Assembly (NCBI RefSeq): GCF_963169125.1
Contig: NC_084795.1
Coordinates: 188,950,214-189,014,213, forward strand
Direction: 5' to 3'
DNA: 64,000 bases
DNA from: Humulus lupulus
Taxonomy: Eukaryota; Streptophyta; Magnoliopsida; Rosales; Cannabaceae
Below the pieces are notes generated by a model that saw nothing but the letters and a program-made list of their open reading frames with translations, searched no databases and had not been told where the DNA came from. The translations under genes were made by a program, and so were the position numbers. Each line of letters opens with the position of its first letter. Within the stretch, counting starts at the first letter, position 1. This document shows, piece after piece, positions 9,372 to 19,032 of this stretch.

Positions 9372-12025
9372 ATCAAAAGCTTATTTTCCTTTTCAATGGA
9401 AGGAGAAACCATGGAGATCATATGAGGATCCAACTTTGAAAAGATGGTAAGATAAGGTAATGTTCTTCTATAGTTTTCTTAGAGGATCTAATGGTTTTCA
9501 TATAGTGATAGAAATGTGAAGAAGAAAATTTTATAAATGAGATTCATTGTTTCTAATCTCCTTTGTTTTTTAGTGGTTAGATTAGAAGATAATGTAATAT
9601 CTTGAGTTTTATGATATGTGATCAACATGTAAATAATCTAGTAGATTATTGGGTAGTATGCTAGCATGTCATAGAACTTATTTTGTGTTAATGGGAAATT
9701 ATTAGAATGACAACTATGAGTTTTATATGACATGTATAAATATATTGATTTTGTGAATCAATAGAAATGTGAAATCATATGTGTATGATATTTTTAATTC
9801 ATGTTTTCATATTAATAAAGAGCCATATTAGTATGATATTAGTCATGTATGTTGACAACTATGTGAAATCATAATCATGCAAACATTTGTGAGATGTTAA
9901 TATGTTTTATCCTATATTGATGAGAATTATCATGATTATTATGGTGTGCCATATAATATGATTATTAAGGTGATAATAATATTAATATGTTTTATCCTCT
10001 ATTATTGCAATGTGATGAGTTACCATTTATTTGGTAAATAAAGAGAATTATTTGTAAATTAAAATTCTCATTTAAAGTGTTGAGCATCTCAATTATGAGA
10101 TAAGAAAAGACGAACCTAAGGGGGTTACATCTTTTGATATGTGTCTTGCCATTGCAAGAAAAATGAATCAAAGTGGATTCAAAAATTGTGGGATGACATG
10201 TTAACTCATTAGACTTATAGTCTAGAGTGTGGTCAAATAAAATATATTTGAGAATTATTTAGTGTCAATAATTCTTAAATATTGAATGTCTCAATGAGGA
10301 GACATTACAAAATTGGAGAAGCAATTTTGAATTCTGCACCAATGGTGAATAAAAGATAACTTTATTCATTTTGGTTAAAATATGTTTAAATTAATCTCGA
10401 TGAGGAGATAATTTTAAACAAAACATAAGAAATCAAAGTGTTTAAATAAATCAATGAAGGTTTATTTTCTTTGATTTAAAGTGTTTCGAAAATCGACATT
10501 TTCATTTTGATTTTGATGAGAAAATCAATGGATGTCAAATTGATGTTTTCAAAAGAATCTCAAAGAGACTCTTAAGAAATACACAAAAGTTGTTTGAGTG
10601 ATTTTGAGATTATTTAGACAACTAAAAAAGAAAATTTGTGATTATTTGTTTGAGAAATTCTCACATTACATTTGTCATCACATTTAATTTTGTGAAATAT
10701 ATAAAAGAAAGCAACCAAGTGAAAGTTACTTTCAAATAAGTGTTCTTTCTTTGGCAAGTAAATAAATCAAGATAAACATTGAGGTTTTATCTTGAGAGTT
10801 TATCATGTGGCATAGAGGACTCATGATTAACTTTGAGAATCATAAGTCTAGATTTATCTTGGAGGATAAAAGACTTAATAGAAATGAAGAGATTTCTATT
10901 TTAAAGTGATTATCACTATGTGAGAAATGTGGGGGTGATGCTCCAAAGTTAATCAATTTATTTTGTTGTTAATCAATTGATTAATTTGGTCATCCTATCA
11001 AATAGATAATTTGGAATTCCACATTCTAAATCACATTGGCTATATGTGTATAGAATGAACAAATCTAGACATGCTTGGTGTCTAAAGTTGTTGTTTTGTA
11101 ATATTTTGATTCAAGAAGGAATCAATTTAAAACATAAATGAGAATTCTAGAAACAAAATAGGTTTCTAGAATTAATATTCAAGGAAAGTATTTATCTTGG
11201 ATATAAAACTATAAAATAGTGGGGGTGTTGACTATGGTCAAAAACACTATTTTAAAGGGGTAACTATTTTAATCAAACTATGGCTAGCAACAAAGTTTGA
11301 ATAAAATAATGAGAGTGTCTAAGTATGCATACATGAGAAAAGAAATTATTCAAATGGAGTCATTTCTACATCTCAAGGGGTGGGACTTCGACTCCCTAAA
11401 GAGATTCACGGTTGATGGTAACCTATCTTAATACTAGTAACCAAATTAGTATTAGGTTCAATAGGTAAGAACAAGTCAATCAAGTTAATAGTTAATAGTA
11501 CTCAAATTTTGTCCCATCTGAGATATGAGTACTAGTGTATTACCAAAATGAGGGTTAAAACCGAAAGGTTTTTTAATAGAACTCAGTCTTGAAAAGACAA
11601 GTATTTTAGGGTAACAAAATATTGTAAGAGTTCTACCTATATAGACCTAAGGGTGGTGCCGCCCCTCATGAGAATTGGGAGTCATTCTCAAGAAAAGTCT
11701 ATGAATGGAATGTGCACATGGCCATTAACGGTGCAAAAGCGAGACATTGAGGTCTCAAGTGAACATAGCAAAGGTGTGTGTGTTATCACTGGTTTGTTAT
11801 CAAAGGATAGTGGTTCAATGCTTCGGCAACCAAAATTTCAACAAACTTTGTGATAATTACACTAAGGTAAAATTCAAGTCGAAAGACATTTTACTTTATG
11901 CACCAATGCAAAGGTTTCTATAGAGAGTGATTATTTAATCAAGTGGGGGAATATTATATTTTAATATAATGTTTGATTGATTAAATAAGTGTTACAAAAA
12001 GTGATTATTTAATCTAGTGGGGGAA
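9372..12025 (+). other. Internal region 1 of the non-coding element, rich in short hairpins
   Basis: These 2654 bp contain no credible coding frame; the longest, 66 codons at 11653-11853, has no recognisable domain. Many perfect inverted repeats with short loops follow one another, for example stems at 10251-10259/10267-10275 (9 bp), 10285-10292/10299-10306 (8 bp), 10767-10776/10786-10795 (10 bp), 10877-10885/10892-10900 (9 bp) and 11143-11154/11162-11173 (12 bp). Directly after the LTR, ATCAAAAGC is only a weak match to an initiator-Met primer site. Near the right end the purine tract and adjoining bases occur twice (about 11929-11960 and 12001-12032). Confidence 0.8.
12011..12025 (+). other. 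Polypurine tract before LTR 2
   Basis: TAATCTAGTGGGGGA lies directly before the TGTTA start of LTR 2, the position expected for the plus-strand priming site. The same sequence occurs 3683 bp downstream at 15694-15708, before LTR 3. Confidence 0.7.
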
Positions 12026-13054
12026 TGTTATATTATTTCATATAATATAATATTAGATTAAATAATGTGACAAAATGTTATTTGTCACACCTTGTAACAT
12101 ATTATTGAGAGTCACAAAATTGGACTAATGTGTGTGCCCAAATGTAACATATTTTGGAGTTACAAATTTGTAACTCCCAAATATTACCCAATAATGTGTA
12201 TATTATATGTTACACATTTGAGATTGGATTTCATAAATCCATTATGAAATATGGCTGTTGGAGATATGATTTTAACCCCAATAATGTGTTTTGGGAGTTA
12301 CAAAATCATTTGGGAGGGTTTGGAACCGTTTGGAAAAACAACACATTTTCAAGTGCTGAAAATGGGTTGTGGCCGCGGCCACTGAATAATGGTGGCCGTG
12401 GCCTGGGGGACAGAGAGCAGTGGCTGCGGCCACTGATGTCCCTGGCCGCGGCCACAGGTGCATTTCAGGCCAAATTTTTAGTTTTTTCCAAATGTGTGGA
12501 ACGGTTCTAAAAACCCAAATAACTCCCAAATCTCAATTTTAATTCCATATTAATCCAATTAAACATTGGTAACAGCCATGGGGGTTGGTGGAATTTGAAA
12601 TCCAAAGGGTATCTCAAACTCTATAAATAGGAGCCTAATGCTCACTTGTAAGACACCTTTTTTCATCCACAAAGCACTTGGCTGAAAAATACACCAAAAG
12701 GCTTGATAATTCCAGAGAGCTATTTCCTAGAGAGATCCCTTAGTGCTTAGAGAATAGGGGGAAATAAGCTTTTGGACAATGGTCTTGAACCTTGTTCAAG
12801 TTGGTGATCCCCACTACTCTACACTTTGGTTGTGTGAGAGTTTGTGTTTTCATTCTTTTGTTCTTCTTATTTACTTGTATTGTTAAAGTATTGAGTTTGT
12901 AATCTTCTTCTTCTACATCTTTTTATTTAATTGTATTTTGAGCAATTGAGTTGTAATATTTATTTAATCATATTATCTTGTCCATTGTATTTTTGCATAG
13001 AGTTGTATTTGGTTTTCCATAATTCCATTGAGCAATAATATATATTCTCTAACA
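12026..13054 (+). repeat. LTR 2 of the tandem non-coding element
   Basis: This 1029-bp LTR begins TGTTATATT and ends CTCTAACA. Its first 225 bp hold five perfect hairpins or palindromes of 8 bp or more (12028-12050, 12067-12090, 12156-12177, 12193-12218, 12228-12250). The GGCCGCGGCC-type cassette lies near 12370-12455. Its U3 matches LTR 3 and its U5 matches LTR 1, as expected if it is the junction of two recombined units. Confidence 0.85.
12621..12630 (+). promoter_or_regulatory. TATA box of LTR 2
   Basis: CTATAAATAG, exactly 3683 bp downstream of the one in LTR 1. Confidence 0.65.
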
Positions 13055-15708
13055 ATCAAAAGCTTATTTTCCTTTTCAATGGAAGGAGAAACCATGGAGA
13101 TCATATGAGGATCCAACTTTGAAAAGATGGTAAGATAAGGTAATGTTCTTCTATAGTTTTCTTAGAGGATCTAATGGTTTTCATATAGTGATAGAAATGT
13201 GAAGAAGAAAATTTTATAAATGAGATTCATTGTTTCTAATCTCCTTTGTTTTTTAGTGGTTAGATTAGAAGATAATGTAATATCTTGAGTTTTATGATAT
13301 GTGATCAACATGTAAATAATCTAGTAGATTATTGGGTAGTATGCTAGCATGTCATAGAACTTATTTTGTGTTAATGGGAAATTATTAGAATGACAACTAT
13401 GAGTTTTATATGACATGTATAAATATATTGATTTTGTGAATCAATAGAAATGTGAAATCATATGTGTATGATATTTTTAATTCATGTTTTCATATTAATA
13501 AAGAGCCATATTAGTATGATATTAGTCATGTATGTTGACAACTATGTGAAATCATAATCATGCAAACATTTGTGAGATGTTAATATGTTTTATCCTATAT
13601 TGATGAGAATTATCATGATTATTATGGTGTGCCATATAATATGATTATTAAGGTGATAATAATATTAATATGTTTTATCCTCTATTATTGCAATGTGATG
13701 AGTTACCATTTATTTGGTAAATAAAGAGAATTATTTGTAAATTAAAATTCTCATTTAAAGTGTTGAGCATCTCAATTATGAGATAAGAAAAGACGAACCT
13801 AAGGGGGTTACATCTTTTGATATGTGTCTTGCCATTGCAAGAAAAATGAATCAAAGTGGATTCAAAAATTGTGGGATGACATGTTAACTCATTAGACTTA
13901 TAGTCTAGAGTGTGGTCAAATAAAATATATTTGAGAATTATTTAGTGTCAATAATTCTTAAATATTGAATGTCTCAATGAGGAGACATTACAAAATTGGA
14001 GAAGCAATTTTGAATTCTGCACCAATGGTGAATAAAAGATAACTTTATTCATTTTGGTTAAAATATGTTTAAATTAATCTCGATGAGGAGATAATTTTAA
14101 ACAAAACATAAGAAATCAAAGTGTTTAAATAAATCAATGAAGGTTTATTTTCTTTGATTTAAAGTGTTTCGAAAATCGACATTTTCATTTTGATTTTGAT
14201 GAGAAAATCAATGGATGTCAAATTGATGTTTTCAAAAGAATCTCAAAGAGACTCTTAAGAAATACACAAAAGTTGTTTGAGTGATTTTGAGATTATTTAG
14301 ACAACTAAAAAAGAAAATTTGTGATTATTTGTTTGAGAAATTCTCACATTACATTTGTCATCACATTTAATTTTGTGAAATATATAAAAGAAAGCAACCA
14401 AGTGAAAGTTACTTTCAAATAAGTGTTCTTTCTTTGGCAAGTAAATAAATCAAGATAAACATTGAGGTTTTATCTTGAGAGTTTATCATGTGGCATAGAG
14501 GACTCATGATTAACTTTGAGAATCATAAGTCTAGATTTATCTTGGAGGATAAAAGACTTAATAGAAATGAAGAGATTTCTATTTTAAAGTGATTATCACT
14601 ATGTGAGAAATGTGGGGGTGATGCTCCAAAGTTAATCAATTTATTTTGTTGTTAATCAATTGATTAATTTGGTCATCCTATCAAATAGATAATTTGGAAT
14701 TCCACATTCTAAATCACATTGGCTATATGTGTATAGAATGAACAAATCTAGACATGCTTGGTGTCTAAAGTTGTTGTTTTGTAATATTTTGATTCAAGAA
14801 GGAATCAATTTAAAACATAAATGAGAATTCTAGAAACAAAATAGGTTTCTAGAATTAATATTCAAGGAAAGTATTTATCTTGGATATAAAACTATAAAAT
14901 AGTGGGGGTGTTGACTATGGTCAAAAACACTATTTTAAAGGGGTAACTATTTTAATCAAACTATGGCTAGCAACAAAGTTTGAATAAAATAATGAGAGTG
15001 TCTAAGTATGCATACATGAGAAAAGAAATTATTCAAATGGAGTCATTTCTACATCTCAAGGGGTGGGACTTCGACTCCCTAAAGAGATTCACGGTTGATG
15101 GTAACCTATCTTAATACTAGTAACCAAATTAGTATTAGGTTCAATAGGTAAGAACAAGTCAATCAAGTTAATAGTTAATAGTACTCAAATTTTGTCCCAT
15201 CTGAGATATGAGTACTAGTGTATTACCAAAATGAGGGTTAAAACCGAAAGGTTTTTTAATAGAACTCAGTCTTGAAAAGACAAGTATTTTAGGGTAACAA
15301 AATATTGTAAGAGTTCTACCTATATAGACCTAAGGGTGGTGCCGCCCCTCATGAGAATTGGGAGTCATTCTCAAGAAAAGTCTATGAATGGAATGTGCAC
15401 ATGGCCATTAACGGTGCAAAAGCGAGACATTGAGGTCTCAAGTGAACATAGCAAAGGTGTGTGTGTTATCACTGGTTTGTTATCAAAGGATAGTGGTTCA
15501 ATGCTTCGGCAACCAAAATTTCAACAAACTTTGTGATAATTACACTAAGGTAAAATTCAAGTCGAAAGACATTTTACTTTATGCACCAATGCAAAGGTTT
15601 CTATAGAGAGTGATTATTTAATCAAGTGGGGGAATATTATATTTTAATATAATGTTTGATTGATTAAATAAGTGTTACAAAAAGTGATTATTTAATCTAG
15701 TGGGGGAA
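13055..15708 (+). other. Internal region 2 of the non-coding element
   Basis: This is a 2654-bp copy of internal region 1, shifted by 3683 bp, with no difference in the segments I compared, including the hairpins (for example the 12-bp stem at 14826-14837). It has no coding capacity. Confidence 0.85.
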
Positions 15709-16738
15709 TGTTATATTATTTCATATAATATAATATTAGATTAAATAATGTGACAAAATGTTATTTGTCACACCTTGTAACATATTATTGAGAGTCACAA
15801 AATTGGACTAATGTGTGTGCCCAAATGTAACATATTTTGGAGTTACAAATTTGTAACTCCCAAATATTACCCAATAATGTGTATATTATATGTTACACAT
15901 TTGAGATTGGATTTCATAAATCCATTATGAAATATGGCTGTTGGAGATATGATTTTAACCCCAATAATGTGTTTTGGGAGTTACAAAATCATTTGGGAGG
16001 GTTTGGAACCGTTTGGAAAAACAACACATTTTCAAGTGCTGAAAATGGGTTGTGGCCGCGGCCACTGAATAATGGTGGCCGTGGCCTGGGGGACAGAGAG
16101 CAGTGGCTGCGGCCACTGATGTCCCTGGCCGCGGCCACAGGTGCATTTCAGGCCAAATTTTTAGTTTTTTCCAAATGTGTGGAACGGTTCTAAAAACCCA
16201 AATAACTCCCAAATCTCAATTTTAATTCCATATTAATCCAATTAAACATTGGTAACAGCCATGGGGGTTGGTGGAATTTGAAATCCAAAGGGTATCTCAA
16301 ACTCTATAAATAGGAGCCTAATGCTCACTTGTAAGACACCTTTTTTCATCCACAAAGCACTTGGCTGAAAAATACACCAAAAGGCTTGATAATTCCAGAG
16401 AGCTATTTCCTAGAGAGATCCCTTAGTGCTTAGAGAATAGGGGGAAATAAGCTTTTGGACAATGGTCTTGAACCTTGTTCAAGTTGGTGATCCCCACTAC
16501 TCTACACTTTGGTTGTGTGAGAGTTTGTGTTTTCATTCTTTTGTTCTTCTTATTTACTTGTATTGTTAAAGTATTGAGTTTGTAATCTTCTTCTTCTACA
16601 TCTTTTTATTTAATTGTATTTTGAGCAATTGAGTTGTAATATTTATTTAATCATATTATCTTGTCCATTGTATTTTTGCATAGAGTTGTATTTGGTTTTT
16701 CCATAATTCCATTGAGCAATAATATATATTCTCTAACA
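15709..16738 (+). repeat. LTR 3 of the tandem non-coding element
   Basis: This 1030-bp LTR matches LTR 2 up to about 16693. It then shows a one-base T insertion in a T run; just beyond its end, ATTCAAAAGC replaces AATCAAAAGC. Confidence 0.85.
16304..16313 (+). promoter_or_regulatory. TATA box of LTR 3
   Basis: CTATAAATAG, 3683 bp downstream of the one in LTR 2. Confidence 0.65.
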
Positions 16739-17040
16739 TTCAAAAGCTTATTTTCCTTTTCAATGGAAGGAGAAACCATGGAGATCATATGAGGATCCAA
16801 CTTTGAAAAGATGGTAAGATAAGGTAATGTTCTTCTATAGTTTTCTTAGAAGATCTAATGGTTTTCATATAGTGATAGAAATGTGAAGAAGAAAATTTTA
16901 TAAATGAGATTCATTGTTTCTAATCTCCTTTGTTTTTTAGTGGTTAGATTAGAAGATAATGTAATATCTTGAGTTTTATGATATGTGATCAACATGTAAA
17001 TAATCTAGTAGATTATTGGGTAGTATGCTAGCATGTCATG
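16739..17040 (+). repeat. Truncated third internal region
   Basis: 302 bp matching the start of internal regions 1 and 2, ending at GCTAGCATGTCAT, where the sequence switches abruptly to a chromovirus LTR fragment. It shows that the array once had at least a third unit. Confidence 0.8.
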
Positions 17041-18371
17041 CTTAATCAAACAATCACAAGCATAATCATAATTATGCTCATTCAAAGGGGCCTAAGCGCT
17101 AATCAAAACCATGTTCATCAAGCGGGCCAAGCCCTAAACACATATAGCACATATTGGGTGCAGTTTTCTTACCTTTGGTCCAACCACAAGCTATATAAAA
17201 ATGACCCTTGAGCACGATCCCTTTCGAAACCTAGCGGTACCCTAGACACAACCATAACAAATTATATCCATCAATATTGAGTAAATAAAGGCTTCTGGAC
17301 TGAGTCCTAGTCTCTGAGACCTCGGATTCTACTAAACCAAGTTGTAGAACCTTTCCCGAGCCCTTAGGTTTGAGTCCTCGCAATTCAAATCCTAAGTTGG
17401 CCACTATCCCCTACTTGAGCCACGGCACTCTACAAGTCAGAGAGCCCCCTAGAAAATCTCCCTGGACATGCGTCACGACGTAGCCCACCAGGCATCACGG
17501 TGCCAAGACAATTCAGGGAACCGCCCTTGCCTCTGACTTCATGAGGGCTGCAGTGCTCCAAGAATAGTGCCACAACGCAACCCCGCAAATCTAGATTTTC
17601 AACAATTTTCTCTTAAACAAATCCCTTATAACTCATCCAAATTGACAACCAAAGTCCTAATTAAGCCCAGAACTCTCAATATCCCAACATAAGCAACATA
17701 ATTATCCCAAAAACTAAGCCAGAACCTAGCTCAATTCAAAACCCAAACAAAAAGCTAAAACTTAAGAAACAACTTAGTTCACTAGAATTCTTAGCAAGAC
17801 AAAGCTAGGAATCTTACCTCAACAGTGTAATTCGACCTCCTAGCTACACCTTAAATCATTTCCATATTCTAAGATCACCTCCAAGACTTTAAATTCAGGT
17901 ATCCTCCTTCAAAAATCTCAAAACCCTAACACCCACTAAGAGAGAAGAGAGAGAACCGAGAGAGGGAGAAAGCTAAGCCGAGTTTTGTGTTTCCTTAGGT
18001 TCTGAGGGGGTTCTAATGACTAAGACCTCCCATGGTAAGAAAAGACCATAACGCCCTACCTCTTCATTTGCTTCTCAAATCCCACAAGGGCAAAACTGTC
18101 TTTTGCCACCAGTTCCCACCAATGTCAATTAACACCTCATAATTTCCCAATTAAATCCAATATCCTCGAGTAATCACCAAATAATTTCCCATTACCCAAT
18201 AAATCCCAGTAATGTACTAAATTACTCAAAATACCCCTGGGCTCACCCCAAGCTCGGTATTGGACCCTGTTGTGACTAAACCACTAACTTGCTCACTAGG
18301 ATCGCCTTGTGCCGAATAACTCAAGTATATCCACATAATAATGTGGTTTCAATCATAAAACGCATTGTTGT
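17041..18371 (-). mobile_element. Chromovirus LTR fragment
   Basis: It contains landmarks of the minus-oriented chromovirus LTRs: GGGTGCAGTTTTCTTACC near 17157, GAGCACGATCC near 17203, a cassette of alternating CG-containing short repeats (17465-17585), a GAGAGAAGAGAGAG stretch near 17940, and CCACATAATAATGTGG near 18332. Both natural ends are missing: the left is cut at the non-coding tandem element and the right passes into a different LTR-like block. It may be the remains of the 3' LTR of the truncated chromovirus at 19033-21316, but it differs from that element's other LTR. Confidence 0.65.
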
Positions 18372-19032
18372 ACCCTACAAAATAGGCATGGGCTCGATCA
18401 CTCAGCTAGGGGTACAGCTGGTAAATAAACATGTGGAAATATTAGGCGAATAGAACATCTAGCTAGTGTTGATATGATCACTCTGAGTTAGGACATGATA
18501 GCGCAACATGCAGTTAATCTCCAGATCGCCTTGTAGGACAATAATCTAGTTCGAGACTGATAATATCTAGATCGCCTTTAGGAGGGTCTGAACTTAACCT
18601 GAATCTGAGTTCGTACATTCTTAAATCACCAGCTCGATGAAGATGTTCAGCTCGTGGAAACCGGATCATAACGCACAGTGAAGGATCTCAAAAGACTTGG
18701 AGATCACTTATACGCTCATTAATATCGAGGTTGTATTATACATTTATTGCCCGAGATAACGGGAGTAATTTTCATAGGAAATCGTATCCCTATGTAAATG
18801 GGAATTTTCTTGATTGATTGTTTACCATATTTATGCACACGGTTACCCAAACCTGTCCAGGAAATTCCATTATAAATATCAAGGATAATGGATAGGAAAA
18901 TGGACAACTTTCTGTAATACAAAAACTCTGCAGAAATTATGAGAGAGTAATAATATTTTCTCATGGACTAGGTGGATTTTAATCACTGAACCACGTAAAA
19001 TTGTGTGTGTATGAAACTTTTCATATAGTTCA
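18372..19032 (+). mobile_element. LTR-like fragment with TATA and R-U5-like end, plus orientation
   Basis: This block has TATAAATATC at 18871-18880. About 100 bp later comes CTGAACCACGTAAAATTGTGTGTG, the kind of R-U5 sequence seen in many plant copia and related LTRs. It may start TGTTGTACCC near 18372 and end TTCA near 19030, but I found no clean target duplication. It sits exactly where the reverse transcriptase of the neighbouring minus-strand element is cut. No coding frame is present. Confidence 0.45.
18871..18880 (+). promoter_or_regulatory. TATA box of the LTR-like fragment
   Basis: TATAAATATC, about 110 bp before the R-U5-like CCACGTAAAATTGTGTGTG. The spacing fits an LTR promoter. 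Confidence 0.5.

Larger units (their letters stand above)
8313..17040 (+). mobile_element. Non-coding (LARD-like) LTR element in tandem LTR-internal-LTR-internal-LTR form
   Basis: Three LTRs (8313-9371, 12026-13054, 15709-16738) flank two complete 2654-bp internal regions, followed by 302 bp of a third. Each LTR begins TGTTA and ends TAACA. The second copy is displaced by 3683 bp from the first and looks identical to it wherever I compared them. No frame longer than about 120 codons exists and none resembles gag or pol, so this is a non-autonomous element of the LARD type that would need proteins from another element. Orientation is plus, given the TATA box in the LTR and the purine tract before the next LTR. 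The right end is cut off at a chromovirus LTR fragment. Confidence 0.85.

Noticed and set aside
10020..11190. Regularly spaced hairpins suggesting a CRISPR-like or satellite array.
   Set aside because: The stems all differ in sequence and spacing, and there is no repeated unit; this is not a CRISPR or tandem repeat but a series of separate inverted repeats.
11653..11853. A 66-codon frame in the non-coding element, repeated at 15336-15536.
   Set aside because: It is repeated only because the whole 3683-bp unit is repeated; there are no domains, and the region is made of hairpins.
12154..12510. A 118-codon frame spanning the LTR cassette, with a longer form at 8459-8827.
   Set aside because: It lies entirely in LTR U3 upstream of the TATA box and changes length between LTR copies; it is not a plausible protein.
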